Under the pieces are notes generated by a model. That model had not been told where the DNA came from. It made no database searches and saw only the letters and a program-made list of their open reading frames with translations. The translations under genes were made by a program, and so were the position numbers. Below, piece after piece: positions 36,481-47,631 of a DNA stretch of 64,000 nt. Origin of the DNA: Rhizobium glycinendophyticum (GTDB lineage Bacteria; Pseudomonadota; Alphaproteobacteria; Rhizobiales; Rhizobiaceae); NCBI RefSeq assembly GCF_006443685.1, contig NZ_VFYP01000001.1:1550001-1614000 (forward strand), written 5' to 3'. Numbering within the stretch: the first letter of the stretch is position 1; every line of letters starts with the position of its first letter.

Positions 36481-37095
36481 ATGGGTCTTCAGGCTCTCTT
36501 TTTCTATCTCTTCGCCTTCATCGCCGTGGCTTCGGCCTTCATGGTGATTTCGGCACGGAACCCGGTCCATTCGGTCCTGTTCCTCATTCTCACCTTCATC
36601 AATGCGGCGGCACTGCTGCTGCTCACGGGCGCTGAGTTCCTGGCGATGATCCTTCTCGTCGTCTATGTCGGCGCGGTTGCGGTCCTCTTCCTCTTCGTCG
36701 TGATGATGCTCGACATCGACTTCACCGAACTGCGTGCCGGCGCTGCAAAGCATGCGCCTGTCGCAGCGCTGATCGGTCTGATTGTCGCGATCGAATTGAT
36801 CGTCGTCATCGGCGGCAGCGTCATCAGCCCGGCGGCCAAGAGCGCGATCACGCAGCCGATCCCGGCCATCACGGAGCGTCAGAACACCCAGGCGCTGGGT
36901 GACGTGCTCTATACCGACTATGTCTTCTTCTTCCAGATCGCAGGCCTGGTTCTGTTCGTCGCCATGATCGGCGCGATCGTGCTGACCCTGCGTCACCGGA
37001 CAAACATCAAGCGCCAGGACATCTCGGCCCAGGTCGCCCGCACACCCGAGACTGCCGTCAAGGTGGTCAAGGTCAAGTCGGGCCAGGGCATCTGA
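36481..37095 (+). CDS. nuoJ: NADH-quinone oxidoreductase subunit J
   Basis: A 204-residue membrane subunit with five helices. The conserved third helix YVGAVAVLFLFVVMML contains the pi-bulge region important for proton transfer, and ARNPVHSVLFLILTFINAAAL is also typical. The C-terminal tail past residue 180 is basic. It lies in the membrane arm beside NuoK and NuoA and is followed by nuoK after 29 bases. Confidence 0.95.
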   Translation: MGLQALFFYLFAFIAVASAFMVISARNPVHSVLFLILTFINAAALLLLTGAEFLAMILLVVYVGAVAVLFLFVVMMLDIDFTELRAGAAKHAPVAALIGLIVAIELIVVIGGSVISPAAKSAITQPIPAITERQNTQALGDVLYTDYVFFFQIAGLVLFVAMIGAIVLTLRHRTNIKRQDISAQVARTPETAVKVVKVKSGQGI

Positions 37096-37124
37096 AGCGA
37101 GCACGAGGTCAAGGAACGTAAATC

Positions 37125-37433
37125 ATGGAAATCGGTCTTTCCCACTACCTGACGGTCAGTGCACTGCTCTTCACCCTGGGCGTCTTCGGTATCTTCCTGA
37201 ACCGCAAGAACGTCATTGTCATTCTGATGTCGGTCGAATTGATCCTGCTCGCGGTCAACATCAACATGATCGCCTTCTCGCATTTCCTCGGCGACCTTGT
37301 CGGCCAGGTCTTCGCGCTGTTCATCCTGACGGTGGCTGCAGCGGAAGCCGCGATCGGTCTCGCCATTCTGGTGGTCTTCTATCGTAATCGCGGCTCGATC
37401 GCCGTCGAAGACGTCAACATGATGAAGGGCTGA
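37125..37433 (+). CDS. nuoK: NADH-quinone oxidoreductase subunit K
   Basis: A 102-residue membrane subunit with three helices. The two conserved glutamates of the proton path lie in the second helix ([14 protein letters not shown]) and third helix ([17 protein letters not shown]). Length and motifs match the family. ATG follows AAGGAACG. The stop is followed 7 bases later by nuoL. Confidence 0.97.
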   Translation: MEIGLSHYLTVSALLFTLGVFGIFLNRKNVIVILMSVELILLAVNINMIAFSHFLGDLVGQVFALFILTVAAAEAAIGLAILVVFYRNRGSIAVEDVNMMKG

Positions 37434-37440
37434 CACGGCT

Positions 37441-39438
37441 ATGCTCATCTACAAAGCTATTGTCTTTCTTCCTCTGCTTGGCGCGCTGATTGCCGGCCTC
37501 GCTGGACGCCAGATCGGCGCTAAGGCGTCGGAATACGTGACCACCGGTCTGATGATCATCGTGGCGCTTCTCTCCTGGGTCGTCTTTTTCCAGGTGGCGC
37601 TCAGCCACGAAGCCCATGAAGTGATCAAGGTCCCGGTCCTGCGCTGGATCCAGTCCGGCGGCATAGACGTCGAATGGGCGCTGCGCGTCGACACCTTGAC
37701 GGCGGTGATGCTGATCGTCGTGAACTCGGTCTCCTGCCTGGTTCACCTCTATTCGATCGGCTACATGCACCACGACCCGCATCGGCCGCGCTTCTTTGCC
37801 TATCTGTCGCTCTTCACCTTCGCCATGCTGATGCTGGTGACCTCCGACAACCTGCTGCAGATGTTCTTCGGCTGGGAAGGCGTGGGTCTGGCCTCGTATC
37901 TGCTGATCGGCTTCTGGTTCAAGAAGCCGTCCGCCTCGGCTGCCGCCATGAAGGCCTTCATCGTCAACCGCGTCGGCGACTTCGGCTTCATCCTCGGCAT
38001 CGGCGCCGTCTTCGTCATGTTCGGCTCGATCAATTTCGAGACGATCTTTGCCTCGGCGCAGTCTTATCTGCCGGCTGAAGGCGCAGGCTCGCCGGAAGTC
38101 GTGCTGAACCTCTTTGGCCTGCAGCTCGACCGCAGCCATGCGCTCACCGGCGCCTGCCTGCTGCTGTTCATGGGCGCCATGGGTAAGTCGGCCCAGTTCC
38201 TGCTGCACACCTGGCTGCCGGACGCCATGGAAGGCCCGACACCGGTCTCGGCTCTGATCCATGCCGCAACCATGGTCACCGCCGGTGTCTTCCTCGTCGC
38301 CCGCATGTCGCCGCTGTTCGAACTGTCGCATGATGCCCTGACGGTCGTCACTGTCGTCGGCGCGATCACGGCCTTCTTCGCCGCAACCGTCGGTCTGGTG
38401 CAGAACGACATCAAGCGCGTCATTGCCTATTCGACCTGTTCGCAGCTCGGATACATGTTCGTGGCGCTCGGCGTCGGCGCTTATGGCGCGGCCATCTTCC
38501 ACCTCTTCACCCATGCGTTCTTCAAGGCGCTGCTGTTCTTGTGCGCCGGCTCGGTCATCCATGCCGTCGATGGTGAGCAGGACATGCGCCACATGGGCGG
38601 CCTGCGTCCGCACATCAAGTGGACCTTCTACATGATGCTGCTCGGCACGCTCGCGATCACCGGCGTCGGCATTCCCTTCACGCCCTTCGGCTTTGCCGGC
38701 TTCTTCTCCAAGGACGTGATCATTGAAGCGACCTATGCCTCGCATTCGGCCGTCTCGGGCTTTGCTTTCTCGATGTTGGTCATCGCCGCGCTGTTCACGA
38801 GCTTCTACTCGTGGCGCCTGATGTTCCTCACCTTCTTCGGCAAGCCGCGCGCGTCCGCAGACGTGATGCATCATGTGCATGAATCGCCGATGGTCATGCT
38901 GCTGCCGCTCTTCCTGCTGGCGATCGGCGCCGTCTTTGCCGGTGTCGTCTTTGAAGGCTTCTTCTACGGCCACGAATACATGGAGTTCTGGAAGGGCGCG
39001 CTCTTCACCCTGCCGGAGAACGAACTGCTGGAAGAATTCCACCACGTTCCGGCCTGGGTAGCGCTCAGCCCATTCATCGCCATGGTCGTCGGCTTCGTTA
39101 CCGCCTGGTACATGTACATCAAGAACCCGTCGACGCCGAAGAAGCTGGCAGAGAGCCAATGGCTCCTCTACCAGTTCCTGCTCAACAAGTGGTACTTCGA
39201 CGAACTCTATGACTTCCTCTTCGTCCGCTCGGCCAAGGCGCTTGGTCGCTTCCTGTGGAAAAAGGGCGACGTTGCCACCATCGACGCCTACGGCCCGAAC
39301 GGTGTTGCCTCGGCGGTCGGCGGTCTCACCCAGCGGGTCGTGCGCCTGCAGTCGGGTTACCTCTATCACTATGCCTTCGCGATGCTGATCGGCATTGCGG
39401 CCCTTGTTACCTGGATGATGCTCGGGAGCTCCTTCTGA
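37441..39438 (+). CDS. nuoL: NADH-quinone oxidoreductase subunit L
   Basis: A 665-residue antiporter-like proton-pumping subunit at the distal end of the membrane arm, with about 14 core helices and the long lateral C-terminal helix that braces NuoM and NuoN. Conserved motifs are [18 protein letters not shown] (with the essential Glu), [31 protein letters not shown] and [16 protein letters not shown]. Its TGA overlaps the nuoM ATG (TGATG), so translation is coupled. Confidence 0.97.
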   Translation: MLIYKAIVFLPLLGALIAGLAGRQIGAKASEYVTTGLMIIVALLSWVVFFQVALSHEAHEVIKVPVLRWIQSGGIDVEWALRVDTLTAVMLIVVNSVSCLVHLYSIGYMHHDPHRPRFFAYLSLFTFAMLMLVTSDNLLQMFFGWEGVGLASYLLIGFWFKKPSASAAAMKAFIVNRVGDFGFILGIGAVFVMFGSINFETIFASAQSYLPAEGAGSPEVVLNLFGLQLDRSHALTGACLLLFMGAMGKSAQFLLHTWLPDAMEGPTPVSALIHAATMVTAGVFLVARMSPLFELSHDALTVVTVVGAITAFFAATVGLVQNDIKRVIAYSTCSQLGYMFVALGVGAYGAAIFHLFTHAFFKALLFLCAGSVIHAVDGEQDMRHMGGLRPHIKWTFYMMLLGTLAITGVGIPFTPFGFAGFFSKDVIIEATYASHSAVSGFAFSMLVIAALFTSFYSWRLMFLTFFGKPRASADVMHHVHESPMVMLLPLFLLAIGAVFAGVVFEGFFYGHEYMEFWKGALFTLPENELLEEFHHVPAWVALSPFIAMVVGFVTAWYMYIKNPSTPKKLAESQWLLYQFLLNKWYFDELYDFLFVRSAKALGRFLWKKGDVATIDAYGPNGVASAVGGLTQRVVRLQSGYLYHYAFAMLIGIAALVTWMMLGSSF

Positions 39439-40949
39439 TGACCGATTGGCCCATTCTCTCGACGGTCACCTTCCTTCCCCTGGTTGGCGTCGCTCTGCTT
39501 CTGCTGACCCGTGGAGACACCTCTCTCGGCCGCCGCAACATCCTCAACGTCTCGTTGCTGACGACGGTGTTCACTTTCGTCGTCTCGCTCTTCGTCTGGA
39601 TCAACTTCGACAATTCCAATGTCGGCTTCCAGATGGTCGAGGAGCATGCCTGGCTCGGCACGGGCATTTCCTACCGCGTCGGCGTCGATGGCATCTCGGT
39701 GCTCTTCGTCGTCCTGACGACGCTACTCATGCCCTTCTGCGTGCTCGCCAGCTGGACGTCTGTCGAGAAGCGTCTGAAGGAATACATGATTGCCTTCCTC
39801 GTCCTCGAGACACTGATGCTCGGCGTCTTCGTCTCGCTCGACATCGTGCTCTTCTACGTCTTCTTCGAAGCGGGCCTCATTCCGATGTTCATCATCATCG
39901 GTGTCTGGGGTGGCAAGGACCGCGTCTACGCGTCCTATAAGTTCTTCCTCTACACGCTGCTCGGCTCGGTGCTGATGCTGCTCGCCATCATGGCGATGTA
40001 TTGGGAAGCCGGCACGACCGATATCGCAGCCCTTCTGCAGCATGACTTCCCGCCGCAGATGCAGACCTGGCTGTGGCTCGCCTTCTTCGCGTCGTTTGCC
40101 GTGAAGATGCCGATGTGGCCGGTCCACACCTGGCTGCCGGACGCACACGTTCAGGCACCGACGGCAGGTTCGGTCATCCTGGCGGGTATCCTCCTGAAGC
40201 TCGGCGGCTACGGCTTCCTGCGCTTCTCGCTGCCGATGTTCCCGCTCGCCTCGGACTACTTCGCGCCTTTCGTCTTCTCGCTGTCGGTCATCGCGATCAT
40301 CTACACCTCGCTGGTTGCGATGATGCAGGAAGACATCAAGAAGCTGATCGCCTATTCGTCGGTCGCCCACATGGGTTATGTCACGATGGGTATCTTCGCT
40401 GCCAATACGCAGGGCGTGCAGGGTGCGATCTTCCAGATGATCAGCCACGGCTTCGTCTCCGGCGCGCTCTTCCTTTGCGTCGGCGTGATTTATGACCGTC
40501 TCCACACCCGCGAAATCGCGGCCTATGGCGGCCTGGTCAATAACATGCCGAAATATGCGCTGGCCTTCATGGTCTTCACCATGGCCAATGTCGGCCTGCC
40601 GGGTACATCGGGCTTCATCGGCGAATTCCTCACCTTGATCGGCGTCTTCCGCGCCAACACCTGGGTGGCGCTCTTCGCTGCGACCGGGGTCATCCTGTCC
40701 GCCGCCTATGCGCTCTGGCTCTACCGCCGGGTTATCTTCGGTGCGCTGGAAAAGGAAAGCCTGAAGAGCCTGCTCGATCTTTCCGCCCGCGAAAAGCTCG
40801 TGCTCTACCCGCTGATTGCCCTCACCATCTTCTTCGGTGTCTATCCGGCGCCGATTCTCGACGCGACGGCTGCTTCCGTCGATCACCTGGTGAACAACTA
40901 TTCCGCAGCCTTGCAAGCAGCCCAGTCTCTGGCGCTGATTGCGAACTGA
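39438..40949 (+). CDS. nuoM: NADH-quinone oxidoreductase subunit M
   Basis: A 503-residue antiporter-like proton-pumping subunit with 14 helices. Motifs include [20 protein letters not shown] with the key Glu, [31 protein letters not shown], and [19 protein letters not shown]. The ATG at 39438 overlaps the nuoL stop; the longer reading from 39255 lies within nuoL in another frame and is rejected. Confidence 0.97.
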   Translation: MTDWPILSTVTFLPLVGVALLLLTRGDTSLGRRNILNVSLLTTVFTFVVSLFVWINFDNSNVGFQMVEEHAWLGTGISYRVGVDGISVLFVVLTTLLMPFCVLASWTSVEKRLKEYMIAFLVLETLMLGVFVSLDIVLFYVFFEAGLIPMFIIIGVWGGKDRVYASYKFFLYTLLGSVLMLLAIMAMYWEAGTTDIAALLQHDFPPQMQTWLWLAFFASFAVKMPMWPVHTWLPDAHVQAPTAGSVILAGILLKLGGYGFLRFSLPMFPLASDYFAPFVFSLSVIAIIYTSLVAMMQEDIKKLIAYSSVAHMGYVTMGIFAANTQGVQGAIFQMISHGFVSGALFLCVGVIYDRLHTREIAAYGGLVNNMPKYALAFMVFTMANVGLPGTSGFIGEFLTLIGVFRANTWVALFAATGVILSAAYALWLYRRVIFGALEKESLKSLLDLSAREKLVLYPLIALTIFFGVYPAPILDATAASVDHLVNNYSAALQAAQSLALIAN

Positions 40950-40967
40950 CGACAGGATCCTTTGGAC

Positions 40968-42413
40968 ATGACCGTTGAAACTCTCATTGCAAGCCTGCAT
41001 CTGGTCACGCCGGAACTGATCCTGGCCGTGGGTGCCATGGTGCTGCTCATGATCGGCGTGTTTTCCGGCGATCGGTCGACCAACGTCGTCACGGGTCTGG
41101 CCGTTGCACTGCTCGTCTTCTCGGGCGCCTGGCTGATCTTTTCGGATCCGTCCGGCCAGGCCTTCAACGGCGCCTACATCGCCGATGGCTATTCCCGTTT
41201 CATGAAGATCCTCGCCTTGATCGGCTCGATCACGGCGATGATCATGGCTGTCGGCCACGCGCGCTACGACCACCTCGACAAGTTCGAGTTCCCGGTTCTG
41301 CTGGTACTCGCGACCCTCGGCGTCATGCTGATGATCTCGGCCAACAACCTGATCACCCTCTACATGGCGCTTGAACTCCAGTCGCTCGCGCTCTACGTCG
41401 TGGCCGCGATCAACCGTGACAGCCTCCGCTCGACGGAAGCCGGCCTCAAGTACTTCGTGCTCGGCGCTCTCTCGTCCGGCATGCTGCTCTACGGCATGTC
41501 GCTGGTCTACGGTTTCACCGGCAACACCGGCTTCGAGCAGATCGCTGCCGTTTTGTCGCAGGGCGAACCGGGCCTCGGCCTGATCTTCGGCCTCGTCTTC
41601 GTACTGGCCGGTCTTGCCTTCAAGATCTCTGCCGTGCCGTTCCACATGTGGACGCCTGACGTTTACGAAGGCGCACCGACCCCGGTCACCGCCTTCCTGG
41701 CTGCCGCCCCGAAGGTCGGCGCCATGGCGATCCTGGTCCGCATCGTCATTGACGCCTTCCTGCCGATCTTTGCCGAATGGCAGCAGATCGTCGTTTTCAT
41801 CTCAATTGCCTCGATGGTGCTGGGCTCGGTTGCCGCGATCGGTCAGAAGAACATCAAGCGACTGATGGCTTATTCCTCGATCGGCCATATGGGTTATGCT
41901 CTGGTCGGTCTTGCTGCCGGCAATGACACCGGCGTCGCCGGCGTTCTGCTCTACATGCTGATCTATCTCGTCATGACGCTCGGCACCTTCGCCTGCATCA
42001 TGGCGATGCGCCAGAAGGAAGGCGGCAATGTCGAGAACATCGATGATCTCGCTGGCCTTTCGACCACGCGTCCCTTCATGGCCTTCGTGCTAACCGCGCT
42101 GATGTTCTCCCTTGCCGGCATCCCGCCGCTTGCCGGCTTCTTCGCCAAGTACTTCGTCTTTGTCGCCGCCATAGAGGCCAAGCTCTACGCTCTTGCCATT
42201 ATCGGTGTCATCGCCTCGGTGATCGGTGCCTACTATTACCTGCGCATCGTCAAGGTGATGTGGTTCGATGAAGCCAAGGGCGAGTTTGCACGCACGGCTG
42301 TTGAGTTGCGTCTGGTCTTTGGCCTGTCCGGTCTCTTCGTCGTCGGCTACGTCCTCTTCGGTGGACCGCTCGGCACGGCTGCGGAAGCGGCAGCAAAGAC
42401 GCTGTTTAATTGA
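40968..42413 (+). CDS. nuoN: NADH-quinone oxidoreductase subunit N
   Basis: A 481-residue antiporter-like proton-pumping subunit, last of the fourteen. It has [17 protein letters not shown] with the conserved Glu, [28 protein letters not shown] and [22 protein letters not shown] 40968 is six bases after an in-frame TTG; the ATG gives the family start. The stop TGA overlaps the TTG start of birA (TTGA), so biotin ligase is translated from the same message. Confidence 0.97.
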   Translation: MTVETLIASLHLVTPELILAVGAMVLLMIGVFSGDRSTNVVTGLAVALLVFSGAWLIFSDPSGQAFNGAYIADGYSRFMKILALIGSITAMIMAVGHARYDHLDKFEFPVLLVLATLGVMLMISANNLITLYMALELQSLALYVVAAINRDSLRSTEAGLKYFVLGALSSGMLLYGMSLVYGFTGNTGFEQIAAVLSQGEPGLGLIFGLVFVLAGLAFKISAVPFHMWTPDVYEGAPTPVTAFLAAAPKVGAMAILVRIVIDAFLPIFAEWQQIVVFISIASMVLGSVAAIGQKNIKRLMAYSSIGHMGYALVGLAAGNDTGVAGVLLYMLIYLVMTLGTFACIMAMRQKEGGNVENIDDLAGLSTTRPFMAFVLTALMFSLAGIPPLAGFFAKYFVFVAAIEAKLYALAIIGVIASVIGAYYYLRIVKVMWFDEAKGEFARTAVELRLVFGLSGLFVVGYVLFGGPLGTAAEAAAKTLFN

Positions 42414-43174
42414 GCGGCGTCGGCAAGGCCCGCCGGATTTCGATCGATGATTTCCGGCATGTCCCATTGGACGAGGTTTCGTCCACCAATACCGAAGCAC
42501 TCGCCCGCGCTCGCGCGGGCGATTCCGGTTTTCTCTGGATCACCGCTGAACGCCAGACCGGCGGACGCGGTCGTCGTGGTCGCGAATGGGTGTCGGAGCG
42601 CGGCAATCTCTATTCCTCGTTGCTGCTTGTCGACTTCGCACCGACCGAGGAACTGAGTTCGCTGCCGCTCGCCGTGGCGCTCGCCGTTCATGAGACGATT
42701 GTCTCCGTTATGCCGCCGGGTTCCGCGACCGTTGATATCAAGTGGCCGAACGACGTCCTGATCGATCGCCGTAAGACTTCCGGCATTCTGCTTGAGGCCG
42801 AGCGACTGCAGGACGGTCGTATGGCTTTGGTCATCGGCATCGGCATCAATATCCGGGCGCGACCGGATCTTGCGCAATATCCGGTGACATCGCTCGCCGA
42901 CCAAGGCGTGTCGATCTCGCCGCAGGAGCTTTTTGCCCGGCTCTACGTTGCTATGGCGGATGCCTTGTCTGTTTGGGACCGGGGCAGGGGGATCGCTGAG
43001 ATCGTTGCCCGCTGGCGCCGTGTCGCCTGCGGCATTGGTGAGAAAATCACGGTGAACCTGCCGGACAGGTCGATTTCAGGTATCTTTTCTGGAATTGATG
43101 ATAAGGGACTTTTGTTGCTCGACAGCGCGGCTGGAACTCTGTCCATCGCCGCCGGTGACGTGTTTTTCGGGTAA
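42410..43174 (+). CDS. birA: Biotin--[acetyl-CoA-carboxylase] ligase (no DNA-binding domain)
   Basis: A 254-residue enzyme that makes biotinyl-AMP and transfers biotin to the carboxylase carrier protein. The biotin/ATP loop [10 protein letters not shown] (51-60), KWPNDVLI, and the GIGINI core motif are present; a small SH3-like C-terminal domain follows. The N-terminal helix-turn-helix of E. coli BirA is absent, so it is an enzyme only, not a repressor. The start is taken as TTG at 42410, overlapping the nuoN stop by 4 bases; no ATG in frame occurs near the N-terminus. Confidence 0.9.
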   Translation: MSGVGKARRISIDDFRHVPLDEVSSTNTEALARARAGDSGFLWITAERQTGGRGRRGREWVSERGNLYSSLLLVDFAPTEELSSLPLAVALAVHETIVSVMPPGSATVDIKWPNDVLIDRRKTSGILLEAERLQDGRMALVIGIGINIRARPDLAQYPVTSLADQGVSISPQELFARLYVAMADALSVWDRGRGIAEIVARWRRVACGIGEKITVNLPDRSISGIFSGIDDKGLLLLDSAAGTLSIAAGDVFFG

Positions 43175-43193
43175 GACGGATCGGATAGAAAGA

Positions 43194-44861
43194 ATGGCCA
43201 AGAACGACGAACTGGTTTTCCTGCCGCTGGGCGGCGTGGGGGAAATCGGAATGAACCTCGCATTGTACGGCTATGGCCCGCCGTCCAATCGCCAATGGAT
43301 CATGGTCGACTGCGGTGTCACTTTTGCCGGCCCGGATCTGCCGGGCGTCGACCTCGTGCTTCCCGACCTGCGCTTCCTGAAGTCGCAGAAGAAGAACCTC
43401 AAGGGCATCATCATCACGCATGCTCATGAAGACCATTACGGCGCGCTGAACGATCTGTGGCCGGGCCTCAACGTGCCGGTCTACGCCTCGGGCTTTACCG
43501 CCGGCATGCTCGAAGCCAAGCGTGACTATGAGGGCTCGCGTGCCGAAATCCCGATCACACCCTTCAAGCAGGGCGACCGCATCAATGTCGGCCCCTTTGA
43601 GATCGAAGCCATCGGCGTCAACCACTCGATCCCGGAGCCGATGTCGCTGGTGATCCGTACGCCGCTTGGCAATTTGGTGCATACCGGCGACTGGAAGATC
43701 GACCAGAACCCCTCGCTGGGGCCGCTGACCGATGAAGCCCGTTTCCGTGCAGTGGGTGAAGAAGGTGTTCTCGCCCTGATGTGCGATTCCACCAATGCCC
43801 TGCGTGACGGCGTGTCGCCATCCGAAGAGGAGGTGTCCGAAGGGCTGCGCAAAATCATCGAGGCAGCCGAGGGTCGCGTTGCGATTACCACCTTCTCGTC
43901 GAATGTCGGCCGTATCCGCTCGATCGCCCAGGCGGCCGAAGCCGCCGGCCGCGAAGTGCTGTTGCTCGGCAGTTCCTTGAAGCGGGTCACGGCTGTCGCC
44001 GACGACATCGGCATCATGCAGGGCCTGCGCCCCTTCATCGCCGAAGACGAATACGGCTTCATTCCGCGCGACAAGGTCGTCGTGATCCTGACCGGCAGCC
44101 AGGGTGAGCCACGTGCAGCGCTTGCTAAGCTCTCGCGCGATGAAATGCGCAATGTTGCCCTGACCTCGGGCGATACCGTGGTCTTTTCGTCCCGCGCCAT
44201 TCCCGGCAACGAAAAGGCGATCCAGGACATCAAGAACGGTCTCGTCGAACAGGGCGTGCACATCATCACCGATGCGGAAGCACTGGTGCATGTGTCGGGC
44301 CATCCGCGCCGCAACGAACTCTTGAAGATGTACGAGTGGACCCGCCCGCAGATCCTCGTGCCGGTACATGGCGAGGCCGCCCATCTTGTCGCCCAGACTG
44401 AACTCGGTCTGCAGGCAGGTATCAAGACCGTGCCGCGGGTGCGCAATGGTGACATCCTGCGTTTGGCCCCCGGGCCTGCCGAAGTCATCGATCAGGCACC
44501 TTTCGGTCGTGTCTACAAGGATGGTCGTCTGGTCGGTGACATGGAAGAAATGGGCATCGGCGACCGCAAGAAGCTGTCCTATGTCGGTCATGTCGCGGTC
44601 AATGTCGTGCTCGACAGCCGCTTCGACTTCCTCGGGGACCCCGATGTCGTGCCGATCGGCCTGCCCGAATACGATTTCGAAGGCGAAGCCATGGAAGACA
44701 CCCTCTACGACGCCGTGCTCGGCGCCGTCGAAAGCATTCCCCGCAGCCGTCGCAAGGATCTCGAAACCGTGCGCGAGGCCATCCGCCGCGCGGTACGCTC
44801 GACAGCGAACGAGGTGTGGGGCAAGAAGCCGGTTGTCACGGTATTCCTGACCAAAGTCTGA
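43194..44861 (+). CDS. rnj: Ribonuclease J
   Basis: A 555-residue metallo-beta-lactamase/beta-CASP ribonuclease with 5'-exonuclease and endonuclease activity, used in rRNA maturation and mRNA decay in alphaproteobacteria. The zinc motif HAHEDH lies at 76-81, GDWKIDQ and the beta-CASP motif SGHPRRNEL follow, and VPVHGE closes the active site. The C-terminal domain is that of the RNase J family. ATG 43194 is chosen; upstream in-frame codons overlap birA in another frame. It follows birA by 19 bases. Confidence 0.93.
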   Translation: MAKNDELVFLPLGGVGEIGMNLALYGYGPPSNRQWIMVDCGVTFAGPDLPGVDLVLPDLRFLKSQKKNLKGIIITHAHEDHYGALNDLWPGLNVPVYASGFTAGMLEAKRDYEGSRAEIPITPFKQGDRINVGPFEIEAIGVNHSIPEPMSLVIRTPLGNLVHTGDWKIDQNPSLGPLTDEARFRAVGEEGVLALMCDSTNALRDGVSPSEEEVSEGLRKIIEAAEGRVAITTFSSNVGRIRSIAQAAEAAGREVLLLGSSLKRVTAVADDIGIMQGLRPFIAEDEYGFIPRDKVVVILTGSQGEPRAALAKLSRDEMRNVALTSGDTVVFSSRAIPGNEKAIQDIKNGLVEQGVHIITDAEALVHVSGHPRRNELLKMYEWTRPQILVPVHGEAAHLVAQTELGLQAGIKTVPRVRNGDILRLAPGPAEVIDQAPFGRVYKDGRLVGDMEEMGIGDRKKLSYVGHVAVNVVLDSRFDFLGDPDVVPIGLPEYDFEGEAMEDTLYDAVLGAVESIPRSRRKDLETVREAIRRAVRSTANEVWGKKPVVTVFLTKV

Positions 44862-44926
44862 CAGACGGCGCGTGGACCCTCGCTTAAGCTGGTGCCACGT
44901 TAGCTGAAGCCATGCCGGAGGTTCTT

Positions 44927-45331
44927 ATGCTGGGCCGCGTTAATCACATCGCCATCGCCGTACCCGATCTTGCGGCCGCGACTGCAAGTTACAGGGACAT
45001 ACTCGGCGCGCATGTGTCGCAGGCCCAGCCACTGCCCGAGCACGGGGTGACCGTTGTTTTCGTCGAATTGGAAAACACCAAGGTCGAGCTCCTGGAGCCG
45101 CTCGGCGCGGAATCGCCGATCACGGCTTTCCTCGCCAAGAACCCTACCGGCGGCATGCACCACATTTGTTACGAGGTGGTCGACATTCTCGCCGCCCGCG
45201 ATCAGCTTTCGGCAGCCGGCGCACGCGTGCTTGGCTCCGGTGAGCCGAAGATCGGCGCCCATGGCAAGCCTGTCCTCTTTCTCCATCCCAAAGATTTCTT
45301 TGGCACGCTGATCGAGCTTGAACAGGTATAA
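44927..45331 (+). CDS. mce: Methylmalonyl-CoA epimerase
   Basis: A 134-residue glyoxalase-fold (VOC) enzyme that interconverts (2S)- and (2R)-methylmalonyl-CoA in propionate catabolism. Metal ligands and motifs: RVNHIAIAVPDL (His), ELENTKVELLEPLG (Glu), GGMHHICYEV (His) and GTLIELEQV (Glu). An ATG at 44912 is possible, but GGAGG at 44917 sits 5-6 bases before ATG 44927, so the latter is the start. Position after rnj and before DUF1467 is the usual rhizobial order. Confidence 0.93.
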   Translation: MLGRVNHIAIAVPDLAAATASYRDILGAHVSQAQPLPEHGVTVVFVELENTKVELLEPLGAESPITAFLAKNPTGGMHHICYEVVDILAARDQLSAAGARVLGSGEPKIGAHGKPVLFLHPKDFFGTLIELEQV

Positions 45332-45460
45332 ACGACCGGGCTCCTCGTTCATTTTATTGTCATGCGACGCTTTGACCTTTGTCTGTCGGGGCCTCCGGCA
45401 TTATAGCAATCCGATCCGCCCACCGTGACCATCGGGCGGCCTGAACGCGGAGAACGATCT

Positions 45461-45736
45461 ATGCCATTCCTCTCGGGCCTCGCCGTCTATTTCGTCATCT
45501 GGTGGCTAACCCTGTTTGCAATCCTGCCGATCGGCCTGCGCACGCAGGAGGAGGATCAGTCCGTCGTGCCCGGCACTGTGGCAAGCGCGCCGACCCGCTT
45601 CCGTGGCGGCCGCGTCATGCTTCTCACCACGCTCGTCTCCGGCGCCATCTACGGCGCCTGGTTCCTGGCTGAAACCTATTTCGGATGGGGTTTCAAAGAT
45701 TTGCCGGTGTTCGTGCCGGGCCTTGTCCAGCAATAA
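45461..45736 (+). CDS. DUF1467 family small membrane protein
   Basis: A 91-residue protein with two transmembrane helices (residues 4-25, LAVYFVIWWLTLFAILPIGL, and about 53-75). The loop between has RTQEEDQSVVPGTVASAPTR, typical of DUF1467, a family found with mce and proS in alphaproteobacteria. Function unknown. ATG 45461 follows CGCGGAGAA. It ends the run of plus-strand genes that begins with nuoA. Confidence 0.85.
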   Translation: MPFLSGLAVYFVIWWLTLFAILPIGLRTQEEDQSVVPGTVASAPTRFRGGRVMLLTTLVSGAIYGAWFLAETYFGWGFKDLPVFVPGLVQQ

Positions 45737-46259
45737 TCAATTCCGCGGAAATGGACCATCTTGCGCTGGCGCGTCTGTTGGATGGGCTTGCGGCACAACG
45801 GCCTGATGTAAGGGCAAAAAAAAACAAGGTCGAAAGACCTTGTTCAAAAATATCGCGTGATCCTTCACCAATTAAGGGGCAGCGACAAAGCGCGCCTAAG
45901 ATCTGATCCTCCCAAGACTTTACCGCGACTATGGCAAAGATTTGACCTCCCTGCCTCTTTTATGGGCTGAACCTAGCCCAAACTATGGACGTTGTCACCC
46001 CCAATTCTTGCAGAATTGTAACAGTCTCCCAAAAAATTTTTGGTATGCGGAATTGTCGCATCAGCGTCATGTGATGACCTTGAGCCATGCTCATTATGCA
46101 AGGAGGAACGGGTTCTGCGTCTGGCTGTGGGCGAGCGGGCTCTCGCCTGCTTGCGGGTTTTCTTCTGAAGTCCAACCAGCTATGAACGCATCCTGATATC
46201 CGTCTTCAATCGCTGATTCCGCGCGGCCGCGCGGCATCGTCAAACGTCTGGAATCCGTT
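45737..46259. other. 523-bp intergenic region before proS, likely non-coding RNA locus
   Basis: This gap has no supportable protein gene and is more A/T-rich than its surroundings. It holds the minus-strand terminator at 45816-45844, a perfect inverted repeat CCAAAAA-A-TTTTTGG (46029-46043), GTCAT/ATGAC (46066-46070/46074-46078), a GGGCT/AGCCC hairpin (45964-45979), and GGCGAG/CTCGCC near 46130. A minus-strand transcript ending at 45816 would originate here; the proS promoter should also lie here but is not identifiable. Confidence 0.45.
45816..45844 (-). terminator. Intrinsic terminator on minus strand with no upstream minus-strand gene
   Basis: The 9-bp perfect stem AACAAGGTC/GACCTTGTT (45823-45831/45836-45844) with a GAAA (TTTC on the minus strand) loop is flanked by nine A at 45816-45824, which on the minus strand is a T9 tract right after the hairpin. 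In the plus direction no U-tract follows. It therefore terminates minus-strand transcription, although the nearest minus-strand coding gene lies more than 7 kb away. Confidence 0.8.
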
Positions 46260-47582
46260 ATGCGTCTGTCGCGCTACTTCATGCCGATCCTCAAGGAAAA
46301 CCCCAAGGAAGCGGAAATCGTCTCCCACCGCCTGATGTTGCGGACGGGCATGATCCGCCAGCAGAGCCAGGGCATCTATTCCTGGCTGCCGCTCGGCAAG
46401 CGCGTGCTCGATAAGGTGAACGCGATCATCCGCGAAGAGCAGAACCGCGCCGGCGCCATCGAGCTTTCCATGCCGACCCTGCAGTCGGCCGAGCTTTGGC
46501 AGGAAAGCGGACGCTACGAGGACTATGGCAAGGAAATGCTGCGCATCAAGGACCGGCAGGACCGTCCGATGCTCTATGGTCCGACCAACGAGGAGATGGT
46601 CACGGACATCTTCCGCTCGTCGGTGAAGTCCTACAAGAGCCTGCCGCTGAACCTCTACCATATCCAGCTGAAGTTCCGCGACGAGATCCGTCCGCGCTTC
46701 GGCACCATGCGCTCGCGCGAATTCCTGATGAAGGATGCCTATTCCTTCGACCTCACCCAGGCCGACGCGATCCACTCCTACAACAAGATGTTCGTCGCTT
46801 ACCTGCGCACCTTCGACCGTCTCGGCCTGCGCGCCATCCCGATGCGCGCCGACACCGGTCCGATCGGCGGCAATCACAGCCATGAATTCATCATCCTCGC
46901 CGACACCGGCGAATCGGAAGTTTTCTGCCACAAGAGCTTCGTCGATTTCGACATCCCCTCTGTTGATACCGATTTCGACGATGTCGCTGGTCTCCAGAAG
47001 ATCTTCGACAAGTGGACCTCGGTCTATGCCGCGACCTCGGAAATGCATGATGAGGCCGCTTTCGGTGCCATCGGCGAGAACGACCGCCTGTCGGCACGCG
47101 GCATCGAGGTTGGCCACATCTTCTATTTCGGCACGAAATATTCCGAGCCGATGGGCGCCAAGGTTCAGGGACCTGACGGCAAGGAGCACCTTGTCCACAT
47201 GGGATCCTACGGCATTGGCCCGACACGCCTTGTTCCCGCCATCATCGAAGCCTCGCATGACGACAACGGAATCATCTGGCCGGCTTCGGTCGCGCCTTTC
47301 GATGCCGTGGTGATCAACATGAAGGCCGGCGACGAGGCCTGCGACAAGGCTTGCGAGACGCTCTATGCAGCGCTGCAGGCTGCCGGCAAGGACGTGCTCT
47401 ACGACGACACGGACGACCGGGCAGGGACCAAGTTCGCGACCGCCGATCTCATCGGCGTTCCCGTCCAGATCATCGCCGGGCCGCGTTCCGTGGCATCAGG
47501 CGAAATCGAACTCAAGGATCGCCGCACCGGCGCCCGTGAGACGATGACGATCGAGGCGGCGATCAACAAGCTGACCGCCTGA
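46260..47582 (+). CDS. proS: Prolyl-tRNA synthetase (short bacterial form without editing insert)
   Basis: A 440-residue class II aminoacyl-tRNA synthetase charging tRNA-Pro. Class II motifs are visible: motif 1 region [17 protein letters not shown], motif 2 [25 protein letters not shown], and motif 3 [18 protein letters not shown]-terminal anticodon-binding domain (about 345-440) follows. The INS editing domain seen in the 570-residue E. coli enzyme is missing, as is usual in alphaproteobacteria. ATG 46260 follows TGGAA. It is followed by lolC after 49 bases. Confidence 0.97.
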   Translation: MRLSRYFMPILKENPKEAEIVSHRLMLRTGMIRQQSQGIYSWLPLGKRVLDKVNAIIREEQNRAGAIELSMPTLQSAELWQESGRYEDYGKEMLRIKDRQDRPMLYGPTNEEMVTDIFRSSVKSYKSLPLNLYHIQLKFRDEIRPRFGTMRSREFLMKDAYSFDLTQADAIHSYNKMFVAYLRTFDRLGLRAIPMRADTGPIGGNHSHEFIILADTGESEVFCHKSFVDFDIPSVDTDFDDVAGLQKIFDKWTSVYAATSEMHDEAAFGAIGENDRLSARGIEVGHIFYFGTKYSEPMGAKVQGPDGKEHLVHMGSYGIGPTRLVPAIIEASHDDNGIIWPASVAPFDAVVINMKAGDEACDKACETLYAALQAAGKDVLYDDTDDRAGTKFATADLIGVPVQIIAGPRSVASGEIELKDRRTGARETMTIEAAINKLTA

Positions 47583-47631
47583 GCGCGATGGCTTTGACGC
47601 TGTCGGACAGACCTGAAGGCAAGGAGTGACC

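Noticed and set aside
33542..41645. Very long minus-strand open frames opposite nuoG-nuoN, and others opposite lon, clpX, rnj and dnaE
   Set aside because: They mirror the codon bias of the genuine plus-strand genes in a GC-rich genome; their translations are rich in Arg, Asp, Glu, Gln and His without domains.
46098..46187. Short ORF ATGCAAGGAGGAACG... before proS
   Set aside because: The AGGAGG is inside the ORF rather than before it; the 29-residue product looks random.
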